A stretch of DNA of 64,000 bases from Halobiforma lacisalsi AJ5 (GTDB lineage Archaea; Halobacteriota; Halobacteria; Halobacteriales; Natrialbaceae). Under the pieces are notes generated by a model, which saw only the letters and a list, made by a program, of their open reading frames with translations, had not been told where the DNA came from and made no database searches. The stretch spans positions 3,100,001-3,164,000 of the forward strand of contig NZ_CP019285.1 in assembly GCF_000226975.2 (NCBI RefSeq), given 5' to 3'. The position numbers were made by a program, and so were the translations under genes. Of the stretch, positions 8,909-18,037 are shown in pieces (the stretch's first letter is position 1; each line of letters begins with the position of its first letter).

Positions 8909-9934
8909 ATGGCCAAAGGCCTAGACGTCGGAACGATGAACATCCTGTCCGCACAGCAGGATGGGAACGACACGGTGTTCGTGCAACAGCGTAATTCCTT
9001 CGTAGAGATCGAGTACTCGGACATGGCCGAGCAGATGCTCTCGCGGAGCGAAGTCCTCCACATTCGGAAGGACGACAAGGTCTACGTCGTCGGGGACGAC
9101 GCCCTGAACTTCGCGAACATCTTCAACAAGGAGACCCGCCGGCCGATGAAACACGGGATCCTCTCGAACGACGAACAGAGCGCGATCCCGATGATGAAAC
9201 TCATCATCGAACAGGTCGTCGGCGAACCCGCCTATCCCGACGAGAAACTGTACTTCTCGACGCCCGCCGATCCGATCGACTCGGATCTCTCGACGCTGTA
9301 CCACCAGAAGACGATCGAATCCTTCCTCGACGACATGGGGTACGACGCCGAACCCATCAACGAGGGGATGTCGGTCATCTACTCCGAACTCGCGGACAAC
9401 AACTTCACCGGCCTCGGGATCTCGTTCGGTGCCGGCATGACAAACGTCTGCCTGTCCTACTACGCGGTCCCGGTCATGAAGTTCTCCGTCGCCCGCGGTG
9501 GCGACTGGGTCGACGAACAGGCCGCCCGCGCGACCGGAACGCCCGTCGACAAGGTCACCTCCATCAAGGAAGACGACTTCGAACTGGACTTCACCACCGA
9601 CGTCGGCGGCGTCGAGGGTGCGCTGTCGATCTACTACGAGAACCTGCTCGACTACGTCATCGACAACATCGTCGAGGAAGTCGACGAGGAGGACGTCGAG
9701 GAAGGGCTGGACGTCCCCGTCGTCGTCACCGGCGGCACCTCGAGTCCGGACGGCTTCGAGGAACTGTTCCGCGACCACCTCGACGAGGCGAACATTCCGT
9801 TCTCGATCAGCGACGTGACTCACGCCGACGAACCGCTCTACAGCGTGGCTCGTGGCGGACTCGTTGCCGCACGATCCGACGAGGACGTCGATCGCGAAGA
9901 GGAAGACGCGGAAGCGGCGACCGCGAGCGAGTAA
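8909..9934 (+). CDS. Salactin-type actin/MreB-family filament protein
   Basis: The protein belongs to the actin/MreB/Hsp70 ATPase fold. It opens with [12 protein letters not shown] (phosphate-1 loop), has [15 protein letters not shown] in the middle (phosphate-2 loop) and [14 protein letters not shown] near the C-terminus (adenosine loop). Haloarchaeal members are salactin of Halobacterium, a dynamically unstable filament, and volactin of Haloferax, linked to cell shape. The C-terminal 25 residues are an acidic tail. There is no signal peptide, and the product is cytoplasmic. Its own TATA box suggests independent, strong expression. Which of the two named groups it belongs to needs a tree. 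Confidence 0.85.
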   Translation: MAKGLDVGTMNILSAQQDGNDTVFVQQRNSFVEIEYSDMAEQMLSRSEVLHIRKDDKVYVVGDDALNFANIFNKETRRPMKHGILSNDEQSAIPMMKLIIEQVVGEPAYPDEKLYFSTPADPIDSDLSTLYHQKTIESFLDDMGYDAEPINEGMSVIYSELADNNFTGLGISFGAGMTNVCLSYYAVPVMKFSVARGGDWVDEQAARATGTPVDKVTSIKEDDFELDFTTDVGGVEGALSIYYENLLDYVIDNIVEEVDEEDVEEGLDVPVVVTGGTSSPDGFEELFRDHLDEANIPFSISDVTHADEPLYSVARGGLVAARSDEDVDREEEDAEAATASE

Positions 9935-10003
9935 CGGCGTTCGGTTCCCGTTCGGTCGGTTCCCGTTCGTTCCGTTTTCGATGGATAGCGCCGACCGTGA
10001 CAC

Positions 10004-10174
10004 TCACTCCTCGTAGAAGCGGTTGAACGCGTCCCGCCAGGATTCGGGCTCTTCCCGTCGGGACTCGTGCTCGACGGGGATGTCCGCGTACTCGCAGTGC
10101 GGGCAGGTGACGGTCGACACCTCGCCCAGCGAGAGTTCCTCGAGCGAGCGCTGACATCTGGGGCACTCGTCCAT
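10004..10174 (-). CDS. Small zinc-ribbon protein (56 aa)
   Basis: A 56-codon frame starts at ATG 10174 and stops at TGA 10004-10006. It has two CxxC knuckles, CPRCQRS at the start and CPHCEYAD at about residue 24, as in small haloarchaeal zinc fingers. The tail is acidic and ends in DAFNRFYEE. It converges on the actin-like gene. Its function is unknown, and such proteins often bind nucleic acids or protein partners. Confidence 0.75.
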   Translation of the reverse strand: MDECPRCQRSLEELSLGEVSTVTCPHCEYADIPVEHESRREEPESWRDAFNRFYEE

Positions 10175-10340
10175 AGTTGATCGTCCGACGGAGCGTCCTT
10201 AACTCTATGCGTAGTTGTCTCGAAACTGGGAGGTGTTGGTTATCCGACCTCTATCGCCGCGCCGTCTCCGAAATCCCCGCCAAAGAATTACTACTGTGCA
10301 TGCAACAAAGTTTTTGTATGAGGGCTATGTATGAATTGGT

Positions 10341-10742
10341 ATGAGCACGACCTCGTCCCCCGACCGATCGTCGACGATCGACTGTTGTAACCAGGCCGAC
10401 GTCACCCCCGTCACCATCGAGGCGAGCGACCTCGAGTCGACCGCCCCGGAGTACCTGCGGGATCTCAAGCGCGACCTGGCCGAATCCGACCTCGCGCCGA
10501 CCGGCCTCTCCCTCGAGGCCTGCTTCGACGAGGACTGTTCGCTCGCGACTCAGGAGGAGGTCGACCGCATCCGTGGCTACGTCCGTGCCGGCGCGTTCCT
10601 CGGCGTCGCCTCGCTCACGGTCTCGGTCTCTGACGTCGAGAACCCGGAGAAGGTCCGGCCCGCGCTCGCGGCCTGTGCCGAACGGGCCGACCGCGAGGGC
10701 ATCGTTCTGGAACTCGAGGGGCCTATCACGCTCGACGCCTAA
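10341..10742 (+). CDS. Conserved haloarchaeal protein with N-terminal CC motif
   Basis: The 133-residue soluble protein has a Cys pair near its start (DCCNQADV) and two more in LEACFDEDCSLA. The middle has an alternating beta/alpha pattern ending in a VLELEGPITLDA strand. I do not recognise the family. The gene ends 10 bases before the METTL5-type methyltransferase, so the two are probably co-transcribed and may act together on RNA. That is inferred from position only. Confidence 0.65.
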   Translation: MSTTSSPDRSSTIDCCNQADVTPVTIEASDLESTAPEYLRDLKRDLAESDLAPTGLSLEACFDEDCSLATQEEVDRIRGYVRAGAFLGVASLTVSVSDVENPEKVRPALAACAERADREGIVLELEGPITLDA

Positions 10743-10752
10743 CGTCGGCGCG

Positions 10753-11385
10753 ATGGCACCCTCCCGGCGCACGCTCGCCCGCGAACTCGAGTCGCTCGCG
10801 GACTTCTCCGATCCCGATCCCGACCTCGAACAGTACCTCACGCCGCCGGAGGTCGCCGCCCACGTCTGTCATCTCGCCGGGCTGCAAAGCGACCTCGAGC
10901 GGCTGGTGATCGACCTCGGCACCGGAACCGGTATGCTGGCGGTCGCGGCGTCGCTGGCCGGCGCCGATCGGATCGCCGGGATCGACGTCGACCCGGACGC
11001 CCTCGCGACCGCCGCGGAGAACGCCGCCCGTGTCGGCGCGGACGTCGACTGGGTCCGCGGAGACGTCACTCGGCCGCCCTTTTGCTCCCCCGAGTCCGAC
11101 GCGGACGACGGACTCACCGTCGTCTCGAACCCGCCCTTCGGCGCACAGCACGGGAACCGCCACGCCGACCGCGAGTTCCTCGAGACCGCCCGCTCGATCG
11201 CCGCCGTCTCCTACACGATCCACAACGAGGGGAGCCAGGAGTTCGTCGAATCGTACGCGGACGACGAGGGGGGGACGGTCACGCACGCCTTTCGAGCGCC
11301 GTTCCCGATAGAACGGCGGTTCGAGTTCCACACCGCGGCGACGGAGACCCTCGAGGCGGAGGTCTTCCGGATCGAGTGGCGATAG
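10753..11385 (+). CDS. METTL5-type N6-adenine RNA methyltransferase
   Basis: This is a Rossmann-fold SAM-dependent methyltransferase. Motif I is DLGTGTGML at about residues 54-62, an acidic IDVDPD loop follows near 77-82, and the catalytic NPPFG lies at 126-130. The preceding LEQYLTPPEVA matches the conserved N-terminal element of the METTL5 family, which methylates an adenine of small-subunit rRNA. The ATG at 10753 fits the family start. The length (210 aa) is normal. The product is cytoplasmic. Confidence 0.85.
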   Translation: MAPSRRTLARELESLADFSDPDPDLEQYLTPPEVAAHVCHLAGLQSDLERLVIDLGTGTGMLAVAASLAGADRIAGIDVDPDALATAAENAARVGADVDWVRGDVTRPPFCSPESDADDGLTVVSNPPFGAQHGNRHADREFLETARSIAAVSYTIHNEGSQEFVESYADDEGGTVTHAFRAPFPIERRFEFHTAATETLEAEVFRIEWR

Positions 11386-11455
11386 GGTATCTCTGCAGTC
11401 GGTCGCTCAAATTCCTCGAGTAGCCGTACGAACGGGTCGGAAACCGAATGAGAGC

Positions 11456-11463
11456 TTTATAAT
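11456..11463 (+). promoter_or_regulatory. TATA box of the cba oxidase operon
   Basis: TTTATAAT is centred about 28 bases before the ATG at 11489 but only about 11 bases before an in-frame ATG at 11471. This supports 11489 as the true start and a leaderless message. Confidence 0.7.
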
Positions 11464-11488
11464 TGCCGCCATGGTGGGCATCCGTAGC

Positions 11489-11671
11489 ATGTCGAACGTT
11501 GCCAGACAGGATGACCCGGCCTCCGTTGAGCGGATCGAACACGACGAGTTCGATCCAGTCGGAACGCTCGCGCTCATCGCGTTCTACTTCGCCGTGCTGG
11601 TGCTGTTGTGGCTGTTCACGTACTTCGTGGAGTTTCTGGGGAACGTCCCGACGCCGGTGGTCGTCGCATGA
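11489..11671 (+). CDS. cbaD: Small subunit of ba3-type cytochrome c oxidase
   Basis: The 60-residue protein has one membrane segment (TLALIAFYFAVLVLLWLFTYFVEF, positions about 25-47) after an acidic, Arg-containing N-terminus. It is the first gene of a four-gene set matching the cbaDBAE order of the Natronomonas ba3 oxidase. It overlaps the subunit II gene by an ATGA. The role is presumably structural. The name is by position and size, since such short subunits diverge fast. Confidence 0.75.
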   Translation: MSNVARQDDPASVERIEHDEFDPVGTLALIAFYFAVLVLLWLFTYFVEFLGNVPTPVVVA

Positions 11672-12468
11672 GGATCCACCAGTACGAACGGGTGTGGTTG
11701 CTCGCGTCGATGGTGTTGATCGTCGGGTTCATCGCGACGATCACGTACGGCGCGGTGGGGCTTGGGATCACGATGGTCGACGATCGCGGGGCGACGATCG
11801 CGCCGGACGAGATCAACGAGGACGAGCGATTCGGCGACCCGCGAGTCGAGCAGGTGGGCGACGACGAGTACGAGGTCTACGCCGTCGCGATGACCTTCGC
11901 CTTCCAGCCGGATCCGATCGAGATCCCCGCCGACAGCGAGGTCACGTTCTACGTCACGAGCCGGGACGTGATTCACAGTTTCTACGTCGTCGGGACCAAC
12001 ACGAACACGATGGTCATCCCGGGGGAGATCTCGGTCGTGACCGTCGAGTTCGACGAACCCGGCGAGTACGGTCTCATTTGCACCGAGTACTGTGGTGCCG
12101 CCCACCACGAGATGGAGGGGCAACTGGCCGTCCTCGAGGACGAGGAGTTCGACCTGACCGAACTCGAGGTCGAGGCCCCCGACGAGGTCGAACCGGACGG
12201 GGAGATCGAGATCACCGCGACGGTGACCAACGGCCAACTCGAGGCGATCGAGGAGACCGTTACGGTGGAACTCGGCGACGAGACGCTCGAGGAGTCGGTC
12301 ACGGTCGAGGGGGACGACAGCGAGTCGGTGACGTTGACGGTCGATGCGGCCGACCTCGGCGAGGGCGATCACGACTGGACGGCGTCGGCGGGCGACCTGA
12401 CGGAGAGCGGTACGGTGTCGGTCGTCGAAGGGAGCGAAGACGACGCCGAGGGGGACGACGATGGCTAA
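11668..12468 (+). CDS. cbaB: Cytochrome c oxidase subunit II, CuA-binding
   Basis: An N-terminal membrane anchor (residues 8-33) is followed by a cupredoxin domain facing outside. The CuA ligands are complete: H103 in RDVIHSFYV, then C138, E140, C142, H146 and M149 in CTEYCGAAHHEM. CuA accepts electrons from the external donor, here probably a halocyanin. About 110 extra residues after the CuA site form an acidic Ig/CARDB-like domain, which many subunit II proteins lack. The start overlaps cbaD (ATGA), and the end overlaps cbaA by 8 bases. Confidence 0.92.
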   Translation: MRIHQYERVWLLASMVLIVGFIATITYGAVGLGITMVDDRGATIAPDEINEDERFGDPRVEQVGDDEYEVYAVAMTFAFQPDPIEIPADSEVTFYVTSRDVIHSFYVVGTNTNTMVIPGEISVVTVEFDEPGEYGLICTEYCGAAHHEMEGQLAVLEDEEFDLTELEVEAPDEVEPDGEIEITATVTNGQLEAIEETVTVELGDETLEESVTVEGDDSESVTLTVDAADLGEGDHDWTASAGDLTESGTVSVVEGSEDDAEGDDDG

Positions 12469-14209
12469 CGGCGATACCTTCGCCGACGCCTACCCCACCC
12501 AGGCACGCCACATCAGGGCGGCGTTCTGGGCGTCGTTCCTCTCGCTTGGCGTCGGCGCGTTCTTCGGCCTGATCCAGGCGCTCCACCGGACCGACATCCT
12601 TCGCGTGATCGAATCACAGACCTACTACACCGTGTTGACCGCACACGGGGTCTTCCTCGTGATTTCGTTTACCATCTTCTTTCTGGTCGGGGTCTTCCAG
12701 TGGGCGGTCACCGACAGCCTCGAGCGCCCGCCCGTCGACATGCGGTTCACGTGGGGCTGGTACGGCCTGATGTCACTCGGCGCGTCGCTCACGGCGTTTG
12801 CAATCCTCGCCGGCTTCACCGACTCGATCGACGTGAGCGCCGACGTGCTCTTTACCTTCTACGCGCCGCTGCAGGCCCATCCGCTGTTTTACGTCGGGCT
12901 GGTGGTGTTCGTCGTCGGTACCTGGCTCGCGGGGGCCGACTGGTTCCGTAGCTGGCTGGCCTGGAAGGGCGACAACCCCGGCGAGCGGATCCCGCTGCCG
13001 ACGTTCATGGTGTTGACGACGATGATTATGTGGTACATCTCCTCGATCGGCGTCGCCGTCGCGATCCTCGCCTTTATTCTGCCGTGGTCGCTCGAGCTCA
13101 CCGGGTCGCTGAACCCGACGTTGACCCGGACGCTGTTCTGGTACTTCGGGCATCCGGTGGTCTACTTCTGGCTGCTGCCGGCGTACCTGCTGTGGTACAT
13201 CCTCCTGCCGAAACTGGCGGGCGGACGGCTGTTCAGCGACCCGCTCGCCCGCGTCGTGTTCATCCTGTTCGTCCTGCTGTCGACGCCGGTCGGGATCCAT
13301 CACCAGTACCTCGACCCCGGCATCTCGGAGGGGTTCAAGTTCATCGCGATGACGAACACGATGTTCCTCCTGTTGCCGAGCCTGCTGACCGCGTTCACGA
13401 TCATCGCGAGCATGGAACACGGCGCGCGCCAGCGCGGCGGCGAGGGCTATTTCAACTGGCTGACCGCACTCCCCTGGCGCGACCCGGCCTTCACAGGGAT
13501 GGCGCTCGCAGGAATGATCTTCGCCTTCGGGGGGTTCACCGGCATCGTCAACGCCGGCATGAACATCAACTACCTCGTCCACAACACGCTGTGGGTTCCC
13601 GGCCACATCCACACGCAGGTCGGCACCGCGGCCGCGCTGACGTTCATGGCCGGCGCCTACTGGCTGGTTCCCCAGCTCACCGGCAATCGCCTCGTCGGCC
13701 GGAGCGTCGCGCTGGTACAGGTCGTGCTCTGGTTCGTCGGCATCGTCTTCATGACCAACTCGATGTACCGCGGCGGGCTGGTCGGCATGCCCCGCCGGAC
13801 GGCCGAACCGCAGTACGAGGGCTTCGAGTACGAGGTGGCTGCCGGCTCGGTCGGCGAACTCAACGCCCAGCTCGCGGTCGGCGGCACGCTCCTGTTCGTC
13901 TCCGCGATGCTCTTTCTCGCGCTCATGGTCCTGACCGCGTTCAACGGCGGGACGGAACCGATCGACGACGGGTCGATCCCGCCCGCGCTCTCGGGCCCGG
14001 AGGACTCCCCCGCCGTCCTCGACAACCTGAAACTGTGGGTCGCCATCGCGGCCGTCCTCGTCGTCATCGCCTACAGCTTCCCGCTCGCGAGTATCGTCTC
14101 GAGAGGTGGCCTGTTCGGCCCCGACATCGGTCCGATCCCGGTCGCGATCGACGCCGCGTCGACGGTAGCGCGGACGGCACTCGAGGCCGTCGCGGCCGTC
14201 GTTCGCTAA
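12461..14209 (+). CDS. cbaA: Cytochrome c oxidase subunit I, ba3 type
   Basis: This is the haem-copper catalytic subunit that reduces O2 to water and pumps protons. The 582-residue chain has about 13 membrane segments. Typical motifs are VLTAHGVFLVISF (low-spin haem His), GHPVVYFWLLPAYLLWY (CuB His with Tyr, lacking the Glu of A-type GHPEVY), the HHQYLDPG His pair, and VPGHIHTQVGTAA (haem ligands). The missing Glu and the sequence of this loop fit the B-family (ba3) enzymes. It is translated from an overlap with cbaB. Confidence 0.94.
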   Translation: MANGDTFADAYPTQARHIRAAFWASFLSLGVGAFFGLIQALHRTDILRVIESQTYYTVLTAHGVFLVISFTIFFLVGVFQWAVTDSLERPPVDMRFTWGWYGLMSLGASLTAFAILAGFTDSIDVSADVLFTFYAPLQAHPLFYVGLVVFVVGTWLAGADWFRSWLAWKGDNPGERIPLPTFMVLTTMIMWYISSIGVAVAILAFILPWSLELTGSLNPTLTRTLFWYFGHPVVYFWLLPAYLLWYILLPKLAGGRLFSDPLARVVFILFVLLSTPVGIHHQYLDPGISEGFKFIAMTNTMFLLLPSLLTAFTIIASMEHGARQRGGEGYFNWLTALPWRDPAFTGMALAGMIFAFGGFTGIVNAGMNINYLVHNTLWVPGHIHTQVGTAAALTFMAGAYWLVPQLTGNRLVGRSVALVQVVLWFVGIVFMTNSMYRGGLVGMPRRTAEPQYEGFEYEVAAGSVGELNAQLAVGGTLLFVSAMLFLALMVLTAFNGGTEPIDDGSIPPALSGPEDSPAVLDNLKLWVAIAAVLVVIAYSFPLASIVSRGGLFGPDIGPIPVAIDAASTVARTALEAVAAVVR

Positions 14210-14245
14210 CGGCGGGTTGAAGGCTCGCGCCGTGTGGTATTCAGT

Positions 14246-14437
14246 ATGCGGCTGCGAACCTCTCCAGCGAAGTTACTCGTTTTGGTCGCGCTCTGTCTCG
14301 TCGTCCTCGTCGAGTTGCGGACGGCGCTCGCGTTCGTCGGCGTTTCCCTGTCGGTCAGTGCGACGGTCGCAGTCGGGGCCGTTGCGATCGTACTGCTGTT
14401 ACTCTGGGCAGTACAGCCGGCAGAAAGCGCGGAGTGA
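14246..14437 (+). CDS. cbaE: Small membrane subunit of the ba3 oxidase
   Basis: The 63-residue protein has two hydrophobic helices (LLVLVALCLVVLVEL and VAVGAVAIVLLLLWAV). It begins 36 bases after cbaA, in the place of cbaE in the Natronomonas operon. A GTG 12 bases upstream is an alternative start. The protein has no catalytic motif and is probably an accessory subunit. Confidence 0.65.
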   Translation: MRLRTSPAKLLVLVALCLVVLVELRTALAFVGVSLSVSATVAVGAVAIVLLLLWAVQPAESAE

Positions 14438-14454
14438 GCCACGTCGCGCGTCGG

Positions 14455-15717
14455 CTACCCCTCGAGGTGATCGATCGTCGCGTACCGACCGGCACGCCAC
14501 CCGGCGATGAGCGCGACGACGGTGCCGACGACGAGGGCGATGGCGATCCCGAGGACGTAGACGTCCGGCGAGGTCCGGACGAGGGCGTCGAAGCTCGCGA
14601 TAGAGGCCGCAAATCGGTTCAACCCGGACGCGAGCAGCGGCGTCGCGGCGATACCGACGAGCCCGCCGAGCAGCCCGATCACCAGTCCCTGGGCCGCGAC
14701 CGTCCCGGCGAGGAGTCTCCTGGAGAGGCCGACTGCCCGAAGCGCGGCCAACTCCTCGCGTTGCTGGGCGGCCACGAGCGCGAACAGGTTGACCGTCAGG
14801 ACGACGCCGCCGACGACCGCGAGGCCGACGAGCGTCGCCCCGCTGGCGACCACGAGCGGGCGTTCGCCGATCATCGCCTCGACCTGTTCGTCGCTGGTCC
14901 GGACGTCGTACTCCGGGTACGACTCGTCGAGGTCCGCGGCGACGGCCTCCCGGTCGGCGTCGTCGGCCACGTCGGCGGTCAGGAAGGTCGCGCGATCGGT
15001 CCCCGTCGTTCCCGCGACGGCCTGCAGGTCGACGAGCGGCATCGTCACCGTCTCCGACCCCAGGTACTGGGAGTAGTAGTCCGAAACCCCGACGACGGTG
15101 AACTCGTACTCCGGCGCGGTCTGTCGGCTGGTGCCGACGTAGACGGTGTCACCGACCTCCGCGTCGAGTTCGTCCGCTACGCGCGGATCGAGCACGATCT
15201 CGTCCGTCACTGGATCGTCGGACCGCGGCTGGTCCGTTTCGTAGGCCGACTCGGGCGTTTCGAAACCGCCGCCGGACCGGAAGTCGAACCCGTCGTGGGT
15301 TTCCTGAACCCCGATCGCGGGGTGGCGTTGCAGTTCCGACGGATCGGGGTCCGTGCCGACGTAGACGTCCTGGAGCGCCAGCGGTGACGCGGACGTGACG
15401 TCGTCGCGCTGGGTGAGTTCAGCCGCAGTCCCGTGAGCGCCGACGATCGGGTTCTCCGTCCCGCTCGCGTCCGGATCGACGGGGTCGCTCGAGATCCAGA
15501 TATCCCGATCGGCGTTGTCCAGTCCCTCCTCGCCGGTGGCGACGACGCCGGCCCCCAGGCTCGCAAGCAGGGTCACGGCGAGCACCGCGAGGGCCACCGA
15601 GAGGACCGCGAGGACGGTCCGACCCGGCGAGCGCCGAAGCTGAGCGACGGCGATCCCCAGTATCGCGCGGGTCCGGACGAGCGGCAACAGCACCAGCGCG
15701 AGCGGCGCCCGGGTCAT
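14455..15717 (-). CDS. ABC transporter permease, MacB/FtsX family (second permease)
   Basis: The topology is one N-terminal membrane segment (about residues 33-57), a large external domain of about 220 residues, then three membrane segments at the C-terminus. The C-terminal part has the FtsX-type EELAALRAVGLSRR coupling loop. This is the standard MacB/LolC/FtsX architecture, in which the transporter moves energy rather than cargo through the membrane, or exports lipids or peptides. The ATG overlaps the upstream permease stop (ATGA), and the ATPase gene completes the operon. Confidence 0.85.
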   Translation of the reverse strand: MTRAPLALVLLPLVRTRAILGIAVAQLRRSPGRTVLAVLSVALAVLAVTLLASLGAGVVATGEEGLDNADRDIWISSDPVDPDASGTENPIVGAHGTAAELTQRDDVTSASPLALQDVYVGTDPDPSELQRHPAIGVQETHDGFDFRSGGGFETPESAYETDQPRSDDPVTDEIVLDPRVADELDAEVGDTVYVGTSRQTAPEYEFTVVGVSDYYSQYLGSETVTMPLVDLQAVAGTTGTDRATFLTADVADDADREAVAADLDESYPEYDVRTSDEQVEAMIGERPLVVASGATLVGLAVVGGVVLTVNLFALVAAQQREELAALRAVGLSRRLLAGTVAAQGLVIGLLGGLVGIAATPLLASGLNRFAASIASFDALVRTSPDVYVLGIAIALVVGTVVALIAGWRAGRYATIDHLEG

Positions 15718-17027
15718 CGGCCCACCTCCTCGAGGACGGTCGTCCGGTGGGCGATCGCAAGCGGATAGGGGACGGCGATCAGTCCGGAGGCCAGCCCGAC
15801 GACGACGGCGTAGGGGAACAACAGCGGGTGTGTCTGGGCGACCGCGCCCGAACTCGAAGCGCCTGCGACCGTCGACGCCGCGACGGCGTTGACGGCCTCG
15901 ATCCCGAGGAATCCGAGCGCGGCCCCGAGGAGGGCACCGCACAGCGTCGTCACGACCGTCGAGAGCGCGACGATCGCGAGGCGACTGCCGGTCGGGAAGC
16001 CGACGGACTCGAGGACGGCGAGGGTCCGCCGGTCCTGATCGACGGTCATCCCCGTCGTCGTCGCGACGAACGAGGCACAGATCGTCACGCCGACGACGAG
16101 CGCGAGGGCGCTCGTCGCGAACGCGAGCCCGTCGTCGAACAGGCTCGAGGGGTCGGTCCCGGCGTCGGTCTCGACCGCCGCCTCGGGGTACGCCTCGCCC
16201 GCGACGGCGGCGGCGGTTTCGTCGTCGCCCCAGACGAGGACCCGATCGGCGAGTTCGCCGTCGGACGCCCCGGAGACGGTCTGTACCTCGCTGAGCGGCG
16301 CGAGCGCGACGGGGGCGTCGCTGCCGGCGTCCTCGACGGCGGTCACGGTGACGGTGGGTGCCGGTCTCGAGTCGGCGTCGGCAGCGTCTGCGTCGGCTAT
16401 CTCGGCCGGATCGAGGCCCGCCGGTTCGAGTCGATCGCCGTCGGTCACGCCCAGCCTGTCGGCCGCGGTCGCCGAGAGAACGATCTCGCCGCGCTGTGCC
16501 CCGGCGTAGGTACCGCCGGCGTAGTGGAGGTCACCCGGCTCGAGTGCACCCGTCGAGAGGCCAGCGACGGTCCGTGGCTCCTCGTCGGGAACGACTCCGA
16601 TGACGAGGATCGTGCGCGGTTCCGACACCGCGCCGTTCGCGTCGCTCCCGTTTGCCGCCTCGAGGCGGACCTTCTCGACCAGCATCGGCGTCGCGTGGTC
16701 GACGCCGTCGGCCGCGGCGATCGTCTCCGCCCGCTGGTTCGCCTCGCCCAGTCGTGGTCCCTCGACGCCGTCGACGGCGGTGAGCGAGCCCGTATCTTCG
16801 GGCGCGACCCGGACGTCGGCGTCCGTCTCGGTCGCCACCCCGCCGTCGGCCAGCGCCAGCGCGATCCCCGTCACGATCACGAGCAGGGCTATCGTCATCG
16901 CGACGGCGGCGGTCGTCGCCGCGACCCGGCCCGACCTGGTGCGGGTCGCTCGCTTCCACAGGCGATCGAGCGAGAACCCGACGACCCCGAGCCACCGTGA
17001 CCCGCGTCCGCCGCGGTCATCGCTCAT
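15714..17027 (-). CDS. ABC transporter permease, MacB/FtsX family (first permease)
   Basis: This has the same architecture as the next permease: one N-terminal membrane helix (TTAAVAMTIALLVIVTGIALALA), a long external domain and three C-terminal helices. The coupling loop DQDRRTLAVLESVGFPTGSR is typical of the family. Two different permeases beside one ATPase imply a heterodimeric transporter. It overlaps the ATPase gene by 11 bases and the second permease gene by ATGA. The cargo is unknown. Confidence 0.85.
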   Translation of the reverse strand: MSDDRGGRGSRWLGVVGFSLDRLWKRATRTRSGRVAATTAAVAMTIALLVIVTGIALALADGGVATETDADVRVAPEDTGSLTAVDGVEGPRLGEANQRAETIAAADGVDHATPMLVEKVRLEAANGSDANGAVSEPRTILVIGVVPDEEPRTVAGLSTGALEPGDLHYAGGTYAGAQRGEIVLSATAADRLGVTDGDRLEPAGLDPAEIADADAADADSRPAPTVTVTAVEDAGSDAPVALAPLSEVQTVSGASDGELADRVLVWGDDETAAAVAGEAYPEAAVETDAGTDPSSLFDDGLAFATSALALVVGVTICASFVATTTGMTVDQDRRTLAVLESVGFPTGSRLAIVALSTVVTTLCGALLGAALGFLGIEAVNAVAASTVAGASSSGAVAQTHPLLFPYAVVVGLASGLIAVPYPLAIAHRTTVLEEVGR

Positions 17028-17811
17028 CCGTCACCACCCGTCCGTCACGGAGCGGGATCACCCGGTCGGCGACCTCGAGCGTGGCGTCGTCGTGCGAGGC
17101 GACGAGCACTGCCCGGTCGCCGTCGCGGCCGGCGTCGGTCAGCAGGTCGAGCACCTCCGCGCCGGTCGTCGTGTCGAGTTCGCCCGTCGGCTCGTCCGCG
17201 ACGATGACGTCCGGGTCCGTCGCGAGCGCCCGGGCGATCGCCACCCGCTGGCACTCGCCGCCGCTCAACTCGCCGGGGAGATGGGTGGTCCTGTCCGCCA
17301 GGCCGACTTCCTCGAGCAGCGACTCGGCCCGGCGGCGGCGTCGCGACCGCGGGACGCCGGCCTGGACGAGCGGCAAGGCGACGTTCGCGCGGGCCGACAG
17401 CGACGGGAGCAAGTGGAACCGCTGGAAGACGATCCCGACGTGTTGCCGGCGCAAACGGGTGCGTTCCCTGGCCGAGAGTTCGGTGACGTCGGTTCCGAGG
17501 ACGTCGACTCGTCCCTCGGTCGGGACCAGTAGCCCCGCCACGGAGTGCAGGATCGTCGATTTGCCGCTCCCGCTCGGGCCCTTCAGGCCGACCACTTCGC
17601 CCGGCCGGATCTCGAGGGAGACGTCCTCGAGGGCCGTGACCGAGGAATCCCGCCCCGACCGGAGTCGGCCGCTGTCCGTCCCGTACTCGTGACCGACGGC
17701 CTCGAGACGAACGGCCGCTGCCGAGTCTTCGCTCGAACCGTCGCGATCGTCAGCCCGAGTCGCCCCCGACGTCGAGGCCGTCCGCCGCAGTGAGAGGTGT
17801 AGGTCGATCAT
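17017..17811 (-). CDS. ABC transporter ATP-binding protein, LolD/MacB type
   Basis: The Walker A is GPSGSGKST, the signature is LSGGECQRVAIARAL, and the Walker B is VIVADEPTGELD followed by the H-loop ASHDDATL. DEPTGELD is characteristic of the MacB/LolD/FtsE subgroup. The C of the signature (GGECQ rather than GGQQQ) is unusual. The ATG at 17811 is used, though a start farther upstream cannot be excluded. The gene heads the three-gene exporter operon. Confidence 0.9.
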   Translation of the reverse strand: MIDLHLSLRRTASTSGATRADDRDGSSEDSAAAVRLEAVGHEYGTDSGRLRSGRDSSVTALEDVSLEIRPGEVVGLKGPSGSGKSTILHSVAGLLVPTEGRVDVLGTDVTELSARERTRLRRQHVGIVFQRFHLLPSLSARANVALPLVQAGVPRSRRRRRAESLLEEVGLADRTTHLPGELSGGECQRVAIARALATDPDVIVADEPTGELDTTTGAEVLDLLTDAGRDGDRAVLVASHDDATLEVADRVIPLRDGRVVTDER

Positions 17812-17951
17812 TGGTCCGGTCCAGTTGCTCGAGCGAACGGTCCACCGGGCCATTGTTTCCCGCTGGCTTCCTGTGGCCACGTTGCGGTTAACCACACCCC
17901 GGACGCGCGCGGTCGAACCCGGCCGACGGTCGTCCGACTCGAGCGGAACGT

Positions 17952-17966
17952 TTGTAGCAGCTACAA
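17952..17966. promoter_or_regulatory. 15-bp perfect palindrome upstream of the ABC operon
   Basis: TTGTAGC-A-GCTACAA is a perfect inverted repeat with a single central base. It lies 141-155 bases before the chosen start of the ABC ATPase gene, in the only gene-free DNA between that operon and the end of the rhomboid gene. It is a good operator candidate, but no regulator is encoded next to it. Confidence 0.5.
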
Positions 17967-18037
17967 CTCCGGCGCTGACGACGAACGGTGACGAAACGTC
18001 CACGTACAGCCGACCGTTCGGCGCACTGACTCGAGGC

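Noticed and set aside
14455-15942. Upstream extension of the second permease gene
   Set aside because: The added N-terminus is Arg-rich shadow of the neighbouring permease; the ATG at 15717 overlapping the previous stop is the natural start.
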